Shown here: positions 25,719 through 34,061 of the stretch, in pieces
How the letters are laid out: every line of letters begins with the position of its first letter
Position numbering within the stretch: the stretch's first letter is position 1
Assembly (NCBI GenBank): GCA_024225635.1
Contig: JAAEMK010000986.1
Location: 1 to 47,876, forward strand
Length of the DNA: 47,876 nt
From: Desulfobacteraceae bacterium
Lineage (GTDB): Bacteria > Desulfobacterota > Desulfobacteria > Desulfobacterales > Desulfobacteraceae
Direction: 5' to 3'
The notes under the pieces: generated by a model
What the model saw: the letters and a program-made list of their open reading frames with translations, nothing else
What the model was told of the DNA's origin: nothing
Databases searched by the model: none
Position numbers and translations under genes: made by a program

Positions 25719-26261
25719 TTAGAAATACCGCTTTAACAGGCCCTGGAACGCCTTGCCATGGCGGGCTTCATCCTTGCACATCTCATGGACTGTATCATGG
25801 ATGGCGTCGAGCCCAAGCTCCTTGGCCCGGGTGGCAATGGCTTTTTTACCCTTACAGGCGCCGTTTTCCGCAGCTACCCTGGCGGTGAGGTTCGCCTTTG
25901 TATCGGCTTCGAGAACGTCTCCCAGAAGTTCGGCAAATTTACTCGCATGCTCCGCCTCTTCCCAGGCGATCCGCTTATAAGCCTCCGCCACTTCAGGATA
26001 TCCTTCCCGGTCCGCCTGGCGGGCCATGGCGATGTACATGCCTACCTCGGTGCACTCTCCCGCGAAATTATCCTTGAGTCCCTGGAGGATTTCAGGGTCC
26101 ACGTCCTTGGCTGAGCCAACCACATGGCCGTCGGCCCATTCGAACTCTCCATCTCCCATGATGGAGAATTTTTCCTGTGCAGCACCACACTGGGGGCATT
26201 TTCCCGGAGCAGCATCACCTTCATGAACATAACCACAGACATCGCAAGTAAACTTTTTCAT
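25719..26261 (-). CDS. Rubrerythrin with N-terminal rubredoxin domain (reverse rubrerythrin)
   Basis: The 180-residue protein carries a rubredoxin-like Fe(Cys)4 domain first ([15 protein letters not shown], then CPQCGA by residue 25) and a ferritin-like diiron domain second ([50 protein letters not shown]). This domain order is the reverse of classical rubrerythrin and is known in anaerobes as a peroxide and oxygen reductase. The start at 26261 has AAGGAG seven bases upstream. The frame is open another 318 bases but without a site and into the promoter region. It has its own sigma-54 promoter and a nearby AT-rich box resembling a PerR site. Confidence 0.93.
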   Translation of the reverse strand: MKKFTCDVCGYVHEGDAAPGKCPQCGAAQEKFSIMGDGEFEWADGHVVGSAKDVDPEILQGLKDNFAGECTEVGMYIAMARQADREGYPEVAEAYKRIAWEEAEHASKFAELLGDVLEADTKANLTARVAAENGACKGKKAIATRAKELGLDAIHDTVHEMCKDEARHGKAFQGLLKRYF

Positions 26262-26342
26262 TTTTTTCTCCTTAAACCGGCTCGTATCAGCCCTGTTGGT
26301 AATAATATCATCAGTAATTTTTCTGAACTGTCGAATCCAATA

Positions 26343-26359
26343 TGCACCCGCCGTGCCAA
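26343..26359 (-). promoter_or_regulatory. Sigma-54 promoter for reverse rubrerythrin
   Basis: On the minus strand TTGGCACGGCGGGTGCA has GG-N10-GC spacing and a perfect TGGCACG -24 box. The -12 box is GTGCA instead of TTGCA. Transcription would start near 26332, 70 bases before the ATG. Confidence 0.65.
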
Positions 26360-26365
26360 TGTTGG

Positions 26366-26380
26366 AAAAATAATTATAAC
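26366..26380. promoter_or_regulatory. Possible PerR-like box
   Basis: On the minus strand GTTATAATTATTTTT resembles TTATAATNATTATAA in its left half and centre but not in the right half. It lies just upstream of the sigma-54 element of a peroxide-defence gene. AT-rich DNA makes chance resemblance easy. Confidence 0.25.
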
Positions 26381-26434
26381 CATTTAGAAAAACAGGGAAT
26401 GGAATGTTTCTCCGGCCTTGGGATGATTTTGGGG

Positions 26435-26476
26435 CTGTCTCACATGGGACAGCTGCCTCTTGAGACACTGGGACAG
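26435..26476. promoter_or_regulatory. Dyad and repeated GGGACAG motif, candidate enhancer site
   Basis: CTGTCTCACATGGGACAG (26435-26452) is an imperfect 18-bp palindrome with perfect five-base outer arms. A second TGGGACAG occurs at 26469-26476, giving a 24-base period. The pair lies 76-117 bp upstream of the -24 box of the rubrerythrin promoter. Confidence 0.4.
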
Positions 26477-26514
26477 TTTTGTTGTAGAAACCATCTGGGC
26501 AGGATTCCCCAATA

Positions 26515-28641
26515 TTACCCCTCTTTCTTTTCAAGGATAATCCGTACATCCGCAACCGTGGCTCCCTGGCCCTCCCCATGGACCAGCAGGGGATTGATGT
26601 CCAGTTCCTTTATCTGCGGGTTTTCCAGGACCAGGTCGGAGAGACCGGTGATCATTCTTTCAAGGATATCAAGATCCGCCACGGGCCGTCCCCGAAATCC
26701 CTGGAGCATGGGAAGCCCTTTGATGGAACGGATCATCCTGCGGGCATTGTTCCTGCCGATGGGGGCGATCCTGAACACCACGTCCTTGAACAGCTCAACA
26801 TAGATGCCCCCAAGGCCGAACATCACAAGGGGACCGAAAACCGGATAACGGGTCATGCCCAGGATCACCTCCTCTCCCTGGGGAGCCATTTTCTGGACCA
26901 GCACCCCCCGGATTCGGGCGTTGGAATCATAGGCTTCAGCATTGGCGACAATGGCGTTAAAGGCCTCTCTCACCTGGCCCCCTGTTTGCAGGTTCACCTT
27001 TACCCCATCCGCGTCGGACTTATGGATGATCTGGGGCGACAGGATCTTCATGACAACGGGCAGCCCGATCTTTTCGGCAATATCAACCGCCTCGCCTTCG
27101 GTGGTTGCAAGGGCTGTGGGCAGCACCTTGAATCCGTAGCAGGCCAGCACCTCGAGCCCCTCCAGTTCGCTCAGGTAGTTGATACCCCTGGAAAGGCAGT
27201 CATCGATGATCTGCGCGGCCCGCTGGGCGTTGTGATCAAAGGTGAATTGGGCAAGGATCTGCCGGTTGAGCCACTGGGATCTCTTGTACATCACCCCGAG
27301 GGCCTTGGCCGCGTTTTCCGGGAACTTGTATACGGGTATCCGGTGTTTTTGCAGATGTGTCACACCGGCTGAGACATCGATGATCCCCATGAAACAGCAA
27401 ACCACGGGCTTGTCGGACCGTTCTGAAATCCTCACGATCACCTCCGCCGTGCCAATGGCATTGGTCATGGACTGGGGGGTGAGGATCACCAGCACCCCGG
27501 AAACCCCTTCATCCTTGATCACCGCTTCCAGGGCGTTTTCATACCTGTCCTGGGCGGCATCGCCGATCACATCCACCGGGTTGTTGATATTGGCCGTGGG
27601 GGGCAGGTGGCTGGCCAGGGTCTCCAGGGTTTCCTGTTTTAATTTGGCAAGTTGCAGGCCCGATACCTCGGTCATGTCGGTTGCCACAATGCCGGGACCG
27701 CCCGCATTGGTGACAATGGCGATCTTGTTGGACCGGGGCAGTTTTTTCATGGAAAAGGCATTGGCATAATCAAACAGCTCATTCACCGATTCCACCCGGA
27801 TGATGCCGGCTTCATCGAAAATGGCGTCATAGATCGCCTCCGATCCCGCAATGGCTCCGGTATGGGAGGCTGCGGCAGAAGCGCCCGCAGCGGTCTTGCC
27901 GGATTTTATCACCAGGATGGGGGTGGGATTGGGACCGGAGGTGATCTTCTTGACCTCATCGATGAACTCCTGGCCCGACCGCCTCAATTCCTCCATATAG
28001 ATCATGATCACGCTGGTATCAGGGTCGGCATGGTAATATCTCAGCAGATCCAGTTCATCCACATCCGCCTTGTTGCCGATTGAGATGAACTTGGAAAACC
28101 CGAATCCCCGGTCTTTGGCAAAATCGAGAACCGCCGTACACAGGGCGCCGCTCTGGGAGATGAAAGAGACATTGCCCGCTTCCGGCATGCGTGCTGAAAA
28201 GCTGGCGTTGAGCCTTATGCCGGTGTTGGGGTTGATCACCCCGAGGCAGTTGGGGCCCACAACGCGAATCCCTGCGTTCTTGCAGATCCCGATGATCTTA
28301 TCTTCGATCTCAACCCCTTTACCGCCAACTTCCCTGAAGCCCGCCGATACAATGATAATCCCCTTGACTTCTTTTTCCACGCATTCTTCAACAGCGGCCA
28401 GGGCAAGTTTCGGGGGAAGTATAATCATGGCAAGGTCAACGCTGTCAGGAATGTCCAGGATGCTTTTGTATGCCTTGACACACAAAATGGATCTGGCCTT
28501 TGGATTCACCGGGTAGAGGGTGCCTGTATACCCGCCCCCCAATATGTTTTGAAAGATATCGTGTCCAACTTTACCCGGGGTCGTTGACGCCCCCAGAATG
28601 GCAACCGATTCAGGCGAAAAAATAGCATCCAGCTTGTCCAT
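26515..28641 (-). CDS. ADP-forming acyl-CoA synthetase (acetate-CoA ligase family), fused alpha and beta domains
   Basis: The 708-residue protein has the CoA-binding domain first ([28 protein letters not shown]), then succinyl-CoA-ligase-like domains with the phospho-histidine loop [11 protein letters not shown] (H260), then an ATP-grasp domain (about 480-700) with [20 protein letters not shown] and [16 protein letters not shown]. This is the ADP-forming acetyl-CoA synthetase family, which makes ATP from acyl-CoA, ADP and phosphate, or activates acids in reverse. The alpha and beta parts are fused in one chain. AAGGAG precedes the ATG. A good sigma-54 promoter lies 55-70 bases upstream. Substrate (acetate or an aromatic or branched acid) cannot be told. 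Confidence 0.9.
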   Translation of the reverse strand: MDKLDAIFSPESVAILGASTTPGKVGHDIFQNILGGGYTGTLYPVNPKARSILCVKAYKSILDIPDSVDLAMIILPPKLALAAVEECVEKEVKGIIIVSAGFREVGGKGVEIEDKIIGICKNAGIRVVGPNCLGVINPNTGIRLNASFSARMPEAGNVSFISQSGALCTAVLDFAKDRGFGFSKFISIGNKADVDELDLLRYYHADPDTSVIMIYMEELRRSGQEFIDEVKKITSGPNPTPILVIKSGKTAAGASAAASHTGAIAGSEAIYDAIFDEAGIIRVESVNELFDYANAFSMKKLPRSNKIAIVTNAGGPGIVATDMTEVSGLQLAKLKQETLETLASHLPPTANINNPVDVIGDAAQDRYENALEAVIKDEGVSGVLVILTPQSMTNAIGTAEVIVRISERSDKPVVCCFMGIIDVSAGVTHLQKHRIPVYKFPENAAKALGVMYKRSQWLNRQILAQFTFDHNAQRAAQIIDDCLSRGINYLSELEGLEVLACYGFKVLPTALATTEGEAVDIAEKIGLPVVMKILSPQIIHKSDADGVKVNLQTGGQVREAFNAIVANAEAYDSNARIRGVLVQKMAPQGEEVILGMTRYPVFGPLVMFGLGGIYVELFKDVVFRIAPIGRNNARRMIRSIKGLPMLQGFRGRPVADLDILERMITGLSDLVLENPQIKELDINPLLVHGEGQGATVADVRIILEKKEG

Positions 28642-28694
28642 GGCGATCTCCTTGAAGTAATTATAGCGTTAAATTCCTTTTCGCTTGGAAAATA

Positions 28695-28710
28695 AGCAAA
28701 AGCTGTGCCG
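28695..28710 (-). promoter_or_regulatory. Sigma-54 promoter for the acyl-CoA synthetase
   Basis: On the minus strand CGGCACAGCTTTTGCT has GG-N10-GC spacing, GGCAC at -24 and TTGCT at -12. Predicted start near 28684, about 43 bases before the ATG. Confidence 0.7.
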
Positions 28711-28724
28711 TCCATCAGATATCC

Positions 28725-28740
28725 CGGCATGGTTTGTGAA
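28725..28740 (+). promoter_or_regulatory. Variant sigma-54-like element before the DUF255 gene
   Basis: CGGCATGGTTTGTGAA matches the element at 17010-17024 in 14 of 15 core positions and lies 54 bases before the ATG at 28795, versus 52 bases there. It has GA in place of the -12 GC. Confidence 0.3.
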
Positions 28741-28794
28741 TATCTTCATGACAGATGTATCGTCTTATAACCTTCTTTCCTGGCAGGTGACCAG

Positions 28795-30729
28795 ATGGAT
28801 AAAAAAGTGCAAGAGAAAATAGATATAATGGCCGGAGAGCGGGGCAATGACTACAAACCCAGGACCCGTCATCTTTTGGCTGACGGCAGCCCCAAATATA
28901 CCAATCGCCTCTTCCTGGAGTCAAGCCCTTATCTGCTTCAGCACGCCCATAATCCCGTGGACTGGTATCTCTGGGGGAACGAGGCCTTTGAAACCGCAAA
29001 ACGCCTGGACAGGCCGGTGCTGCTTTCCATTGGCTACTCCACCTGTCACTGGTGCCATGTGATGGAGGAAGAATCCTTTGAAGATGAAGAGATCGCCGCG
29101 GTTTTGAATTCAAATTATATTGCCGTGAAGGTGGACCGGGAGGAGCGGCCCGATATCGACGCCATCTATATGACAGCCGTGCAGGCCATGACCGGTTCCG
29201 GCGGATGGCCCCTGAATGTCTGGCTGACCTGGGACAGGAAGCCGTTTTTCGGGGGAACCTATTTTCCGGCCCGGGATGGAGACCGTGGTGTGGGAATGGG
29301 TTTTTCCAACCTGTTGGAACGGTTGGGTGACATATACAAAACAGACCGGGACAAGGTTGAAAGTTCGGCCAATGATCTTGTAAACGCCATTGGTAAATAC
29401 ATGGCGCTCCCGCCGGGAACAGCGTTGCCGGGTATGGATGTCCTGGATAAGGCGGCCCGGATCTATAAGCAGGAGTTTGATCCGGTAAACGGGGGGACCA
29501 AGGGCGCGCCAAAGTTTCCCAGCAGCCTGCCGGTCCGGTTCCTGCTGCGCCACTGGCGGCGAACCGGGGATGGGACACTCCTTGAGATGGCCCGGAAATC
29601 CCTTTTGAAAATGGCTTCCGGGGGCATGTACGACCAGGTGGGGGGCGGTTTTCACCGTTATTCCACGGACCCGCAGTGGCTGGTCCCCCATTTTGAGAAA
29701 ATGCTTTATGACAATGCCCTGCTGGCGTTGGCTTATCTGGAAGGCTTCCAGGCAATTGGGGAGGAGAAATTTGCGGGGGTTGTCCGCCATATCCTTGAAT
29801 ACGTTAACCGCGAAATGACATCATCCCATGGCGCTTTTTACTCTGCAACCGATGCGGACAGCATCAATCCCCAGGGCCGGATGGATGAGGGATATTTCTT
29901 CACATGGACCCCCGGTGAGATCCGGGAGGTCCTGGAGCATGATGAGGCCGAGGCCGTGATCCGGTATTACGGGATCAGCGAAACCGGCAATTTTGAGGGG
30001 CGCTCGATTTTAACCAAGGTACGGGACCCAGCCAGGGTGGCCCGGGATCTCAAGATCAGCGAACAGGCGTTGGGTGAAATGATCGAAAAGGCCAATCCCC
30101 AACTCTATCGTGTCCGGAACACCCGGCCAAAGCCCCTGCGTGACGAAAAAATACTCACCGCCTGGAACGGGTTGATGATCTCCGCCCATGCCGTGGCCGG
30201 GCGCATGCTTGAGCAGCCGGAATATACGGACCGGGCAGAAAGGGCCGCCCGGTTCATCCTGACAAGGGTTTTTAAGGAGAATAAATTGTATCGCAGCTTT
30301 CAGGACGGAAAGCCCCGCCATAACGGTTATCTCCAGGATTACGCTTTTTTTACGGCAGCCTTCCTGGACCTGTATGACGCCACCCATGATGCGGAATGGC
30401 TGGAAAAAGCCATTGAAATGGACGCCATCCTGGAGGAAAAGTTCGAAGACCGTGAAAACGGCGGTTTCTTCATGACCGCCCATGATCACGAGGCGTTGAT
30501 CGCACGGCAGAAGAACAGCAGTGACGGGGCGATCCCCGGGGGCAACTCCGTGGCCATCCTGTGCCTGTTCCGCCTGGCCGGGTATACCGCCGAAAAGAAA
30601 TACGCAGACCGGGGCCGCAAGGCTTTGAAGGCTTTTGCCAACATTCTTGCTTCCAATTCCACCTCACAGTCCGAGATGCTGCTGGCCGTGGATTTTTTCC
30701 TGGACCCCCAAAGGAGATGGTTTGAATGA
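28795..30729 (+). CDS. DUF255 thioredoxin-domain protein (YyaL/SPATA20-like)
   Basis: The 644-residue protein begins with the DUF255 thioredoxin-like domain ([21 protein letters not shown], then [10 protein letters not shown] with C84 and C87). The strongly conserved FGGTYFPA and [12 protein letters not shown] follow. The remaining about 450 residues form the alpha/alpha-barrel of six-hairpin glycosidase-like type ([33 protein letters not shown]). The family is widespread but its substrate is not established. There is no signal peptide, so it is cytoplasmic. The ribosome binding site is weak (GGCAGGTG). It is divergent from the acyl-CoA synthetase gene. Confidence 0.88.
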   Translation: MDKKVQEKIDIMAGERGNDYKPRTRHLLADGSPKYTNRLFLESSPYLLQHAHNPVDWYLWGNEAFETAKRLDRPVLLSIGYSTCHWCHVMEEESFEDEEIAAVLNSNYIAVKVDREERPDIDAIYMTAVQAMTGSGGWPLNVWLTWDRKPFFGGTYFPARDGDRGVGMGFSNLLERLGDIYKTDRDKVESSANDLVNAIGKYMALPPGTALPGMDVLDKAARIYKQEFDPVNGGTKGAPKFPSSLPVRFLLRHWRRTGDGTLLEMARKSLLKMASGGMYDQVGGGFHRYSTDPQWLVPHFEKMLYDNALLALAYLEGFQAIGEEKFAGVVRHILEYVNREMTSSHGAFYSATDADSINPQGRMDEGYFFTWTPGEIREVLEHDEAEAVIRYYGISETGNFEGRSILTKVRDPARVARDLKISEQALGEMIEKANPQLYRVRNTRPKPLRDEKILTAWNGLMISAHAVAGRMLEQPEYTDRAERAARFILTRVFKENKLYRSFQDGKPRHNGYLQDYAFFTAAFLDLYDATHDAEWLEKAIEMDAILEEKFEDRENGGFFMTAHDHEALIARQKNSSDGAIPGGNSVAILCLFRLAGYTAEKKYADRGRKALKAFANILASNSTSQSEMLLAVDFFLDPQRRWFE

Positions 30730-30958
30730 TCTCTTCGGTTGCCCGGGCGGGCTGGGCGATAGATGGAGCGAATGCCTCAGTCTCCGGCATTCAGCCCAGG
30801 GTAAATATGATTAGAACATAATTATCAATTTTTGATATCGACATTTATTTCTTGTCTTCTTCCACAGATCCTAGCAGCTTCAACAAACGGCTCGCTTGCA
30901 CTCTTGCGCCAAGGTCTTATTTCTTTTGCAATTGCTCTAAAATAAAGGAGAATTGTTC

Positions 30959-30987
30959 TTGTCAAAAAAAAAATAATCCTCTATATA
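30959..30987 (+). promoter_or_regulatory. Sigma-70-type promoter for the repeat-protein cassette
   Basis: TTGTCA (30959-30964) and TATATA (30982-30987) are separated by exactly 17 bases, the spacer being mostly A. Transcription would begin near 30994, leaving a leader of about 90 bases. Confidence 0.55.
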
Positions 30988-31040
30988 GAAAAATCTGTTT
31001 ATTGCAGTGTGGGGTAGAAATCTAACGCCAGGGTATCATT

Positions 31041-31058
31041 TGTTTATAGTTACAAACA
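31041..31058. promoter_or_regulatory. 18-bp dyad in the leader of the repeat-protein gene
   Basis: TGTTTATAGTTACAAACA pairs in 14 of 18 positions (outer arms TGTTT/AAACA and inner TA/TA). It sits between the predicted start site and the ATG, so it could be a repressor operator or a leader hairpin. Confidence 0.4.
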
Positions 31059-31085
31059 GTATGGGGTCACTCCTGAAGGGGAAAA

Positions 31086-31979
31086 ATGAGATCTGAAATC
31101 GTTCTTAAATCGTTTGTTTTACTTGTGGCTCTGTCCTGTTTGTTGACCAACAAAGACGTTTATGCTTCCAGTACCAAAGAGACAAAGAACTCGCCTCTTT
31201 TTTCAAATTCCCTGGGGAAGTCTGTTTTGCGCATGGATAGAAACCAGGTCGTGGTGAAAACCGCTAGAAATATAGAACCGACCGTTACAGAGTATCCTCC
31301 TGAAGAAGAGACAATCAATCCCATGGACCCGGATTGTGGCGAGGAAATACCCGAGACCATGGAAGGGTCTGATCCACGCTGTGAACCCCGTGAGACCATG
31401 AACCCGTCTGATCCGGACTGTACCCCCCGTGAGACCATGAATCCCATGGACAGGGAATGCGAACCAGACATCTTGCCGACCATGAACCAGTCTGATCCGG
31501 ACTGTACCCCCCGTGAGACCATGAACCAGTCTGATCCGGACTGTAACCCCCGTGATACCATGAACTCGTCTGATCCGGACTGTAACCCCCGTGAGACCAT
31601 GAATTCCATGGACAGGGAATGCGAACCAGACATTATGCAGACCATGGACCACATGGACCCGTATTGTAATGTGGGAATACCCGAGACCACGGAACCGTAT
31701 GATCCAGGCTGTGAACCCCGTGAGACCATGGTAGGGTCTGATCCAAGCTGTGAATCCCGTGAGACCATGGAAGGGTATGATCCAAGCTGTGAATCCCGTG
31801 AGACCATGGAAGGGTATGATCCAGGCTGTGAACCCCGTGAGACCATGGTAGGGTCTGATCCAAGCTGTGAATCCCGTGAGACCATGGAAGGGTATGATCC
31901 AAGCTGTGAATCCCGTGAGACCATGGAAGGGTATGATCCAGGCTGTGAACCCCTTGAGACCATGAAACCGTCTGATTAA
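31086..31979 (+). CDS. Cysteine-repeat secreted protein, N-terminal part (ends at in-frame TAA)
   Basis: The 297-residue product has a signal peptide (MRSEIVLKSFVLLVALSCLLTNKDVYAS), a linker of about 45 residues, then 17 tandem units of 13-16 residues built on ETMxxxDPxC (for example ETMNPSDPDC, ETMEGYDPGC), each with one cysteine. AAGGGGAAAA precedes the ATG. The frame ends at a TAA (31977-31979) inside a repeat whose neighbours read TCA or CCA at that position. The next coding stretch continues the same array in the same frame, so this is the front of a single interrupted gene. I recognise no family. One cysteine per unit plus many Met and Asp suggests metal binding or inter-unit disulfides, as inference only. 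Confidence 0.7.
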   Translation: MRSEIVLKSFVLLVALSCLLTNKDVYASSTKETKNSPLFSNSLGKSVLRMDRNQVVVKTARNIEPTVTEYPPEEETINPMDPDCGEEIPETMEGSDPRCEPRETMNPSDPDCTPRETMNPMDRECEPDILPTMNQSDPDCTPRETMNQSDPDCNPRDTMNSSDPDCNPRETMNSMDRECEPDIMQTMDHMDPYCNVGIPETTEPYDPGCEPRETMVGSDPSCESRETMEGYDPSCESRETMEGYDPGCEPRETMVGSDPSCESRETMEGYDPSCESRETMEGYDPGCEPLETMKPSD

Positions 31980-33382
31980 CGTTGTGAACCCCTTGAGACC
32001 ATGAACCCGTCTGATTCACGCTGTGAACCCCGTGAGACCATGGAACCGTCTGATCCAGACTGTACCCCCCCTGAGACCATGAATTCCATGGACAATGCAT
32101 GCGAACCAGACATCTTGCTGACCATGAATCCTATGGATAACACCTGTAGAGATTTGATCCATGAGACCATGGACCCTATGGATGAAAGCTGCAGGGATCA
32201 TAATCAACCTCCCATTGATCAGGGGGGACCTAGCTTTGATATTCAGGAAACCATGAATCCCATGGATGAAGCATGTGGAGAAAAGATCCCGTTGACAGTG
32301 AATCCTATGGATAACGACTGCTCAATTCAGTCCACCATGGATCCCATGGATAAGACCTGTAAGGATTTGATCCATGAGACCATGAATCCCTTGGATGGCA
32401 ATTGCGAAATAAAAGAGACCGCAAACCCCATGGACAGTGATTGCACCCTGGCAGTCACATCCAATCCCTTTGATGCCGGCTGCCTTGGCGATATGCCCAT
32501 AACCATGAATCCCATGGAAAAGGGGTGTTATATTCCTGAAACAGAAAATCCCATGGATCGGGATTGCGAAGTTACCGAGACCCGGAATCCCATGGATCCC
32601 CAATGCATGGTAAAGGGCGTACCCTTCACAATGGACCCTGGAAATACACAATGTGTCGAATATTTCCAAGAGACCATGAAACCTGATGACAAAAACTGCG
32701 GTCTCCTTGACACCATGGATCCGAATAATACAAACTGTGAATTCAGTGACACCATGGATCCGGCCTTGTGCAAGGATCAAATGCCGGAAACCATGAATCC
32801 CATTGACTGCCAGGAGGAATTCCAGCCAACCATGAACCCTGTCGACAGATTGTGTGAACACAGGATCATGGACACCATGAACCCAATGGCAGTGTCTTGT
32901 GAGGACACCGTTCCCCTGACCATGAACCCCCTTGACTGGGAGTGTGAGGATCGCATTGAACCTACAATGAATCCCATGGACAGAGATTGTGGGGGAACCA
33001 TCCCAGAGACCTTAAATCCAATGGATGAACGATGCTCGGAGCAGATCCCGGAAACCATGAATCCGCTGAAATGCCAAGGGAGCATCACAGAGACAATGAA
33101 CCCCATGGACAAAGGTTGCGAAGATGAGCTTAAACTAACCTGCAACCCCATGGATAATGATTGTCGGCAAAATCTTATCTCTACCATGAACCCCATGGAT
33201 AAAGCGTGTGTTGACACCGGGATCAAGGAGACCGTGAATCCCATGGATGGAGAGTGCGATATCCCGGCAACCACCGATCCAATGGATGCGGATTGTAAGC
33301 CCATGCCCACCATGGATGCCATGAAATGCGAAGTGTTTGATGCTGAAACAATGAATGCCCTTGATACGGATTGTGAGGTTCC
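31308..33382 (+). repeat. Coding tandem-repeat array, about 49 units of roughly 42 bases
   Basis: The units follow ETMNPMDxxC with spacers of 3-6 residues. Units 1-19 are highly similar to each other, whereas units from about 20 onward are diverged at both protein and DNA level. A 117-base block (three units, 31722-31838) is repeated directly and almost exactly at 31839-31955. The array spans both coding segments and the TAA between them. It is not a CRISPR array: repeats are in register with codons and there are no unique spacers of constant length. Confidence 0.92.
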
Positions 33383-34061
33383 CCAAGCCGGCAAAATACC
33401 TGGAGACCAGCTTGGGGGGGAATACAACCGAGGGATCGAAATTCCTGGGGTTATCGTGAAATACGATGTTGAAGAGCCGTTTAATCCCCAGTTCATGGAT
33501 TCGAATCTGCTGCCGGATATTCCGGCCGGATTTTTCCGGTCAGGGTCAGTGGGGGGAACTCAAGCTTCATTTTCCCGGCAAACCAGCAGTGCTTCAACAG
33601 ATTCGGCATATTTTAAAACCGGAACCACGCTTAACATGTTTCCGCCCACGGCGTTTGATACACCCGTGGAATTCTTAATGGAGGTAAATGCGGAAGGCCT
33701 GGATGATCTGAAGATCATGATGTACGACGGTACTGAATGGACGGAAGCATGGTCCGGAGAAGACGGCTTTATATCAATTGAACCCAATGAATGGCTCGTT
33801 GCCGACTCCATCACCTTACGTGATGACGGCACGAGGAAAGATAAGACTGCCAGGACCCTCTCTTTCAAGGTTCGCCATTTCACCGGTATCCAGGTGCTGT
33901 CAAAAACAGCCGGCCAGACAGATCCCGGGAGCAGCAGCCAGGGGGGCGGAGGTTGTTTTATCGAAACCGTTGCAAGTAATCACACCGTTGCAAATTGGGG
34001 GATATCACTGTTGATCCCCACACTGCTGGCTTTCATCTCCATTGGAAAAAGAGATAAATAA
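32001..34061 (+). CDS. Cysteine-repeat protein, C-terminal part with surface-anchor tail
   Basis: The 686-residue segment continues the same frame with about 32 more units (ETMNPMDKGC, DTMNPMAVSC, LTMNPLDWEC and similar). A non-repeated beta-rich domain follows (about 465-650, VKYDVEEPFNPQFM to VRHFTGIQV), and then a tripartite tail: a Gly/Ser-rich GSSSQGGGGCFIE, one transmembrane helix (WGISLLIPTLLAFISI) and basic GKRDK. Such Cys-Phe-Ile tails mark envelope-anchored proteins in Desulfobacterota. The ATG at 32001 lies inside a repeat without a real ribosome binding site, so independent translation is doubtful. If expressed alone it lacks a signal peptide. The next gene starts 20 bases before its stop. 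Confidence 0.72.
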   Translation: MNPSDSRCEPRETMEPSDPDCTPPETMNSMDNACEPDILLTMNPMDNTCRDLIHETMDPMDESCRDHNQPPIDQGGPSFDIQETMNPMDEACGEKIPLTVNPMDNDCSIQSTMDPMDKTCKDLIHETMNPLDGNCEIKETANPMDSDCTLAVTSNPFDAGCLGDMPITMNPMEKGCYIPETENPMDRDCEVTETRNPMDPQCMVKGVPFTMDPGNTQCVEYFQETMKPDDKNCGLLDTMDPNNTNCEFSDTMDPALCKDQMPETMNPIDCQEEFQPTMNPVDRLCEHRIMDTMNPMAVSCEDTVPLTMNPLDWECEDRIEPTMNPMDRDCGGTIPETLNPMDERCSEQIPETMNPLKCQGSITETMNPMDKGCEDELKLTCNPMDNDCRQNLISTMNPMDKACVDTGIKETVNPMDGECDIPATTDPMDADCKPMPTMDAMKCEVFDAETMNALDTDCEVPQAGKIPGDQLGGEYNRGIEIPGVIVKYDVEEPFNPQFMDSNLLPDIPAGFFRSGSVGGTQASFSRQTSSASTDSAYFKTGTTLNMFPPTAFDTPVEFLMEVNAEGLDDLKIMMYDGTEWTEAWSGEDGFISIEPNEWLVADSITLRDDGTRKDKTARTLSFKVRHFTGIQVLSKTAGQTDPGSSSQGGGGCFIETVASNHTVANWGISLLIPTLLAFISIGKRDK

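Larger units (their letters stand above)
30730..31085. other. AT-rich intergenic region before the repeat-protein cassette
   Basis: This 356-bp gap starts with a small hairpin (GAATGCC at 30770-30776 with GGCATTC at 30786-30792) after the DUF255 gene, and becomes markedly AT-rich. It contains the promoter and the dyad given separately. No small gene with a convincing ribosome binding site was found. Confidence 0.6.

Noticed and set aside
25678-25720. Short direct repeat GTGCTGGGATTAT occurring twice after cysK
   Set aside because: Too short and isolated; no element or operator logic, likely a small local duplication.
30943-30990. Ribosome-binding-site-like AAAGGAG before a possible tiny gene
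   Set aside because: The frame after it closes within a few codons; the DNA is better explained as promoter.
31160-32170. Minus-strand repetitive open frames opposite the cysteine-repeat gene
   Set aside because: They exist because the repeat unit is open in several frames. They have no start signal, and only the plus frame has a signal peptide, anchor tail and promoter.
31308-33382. Possible CRISPR array
   Set aside because: Repeats are coding, vary in sequence, and are not separated by unique spacers of constant length; there are no cas genes.
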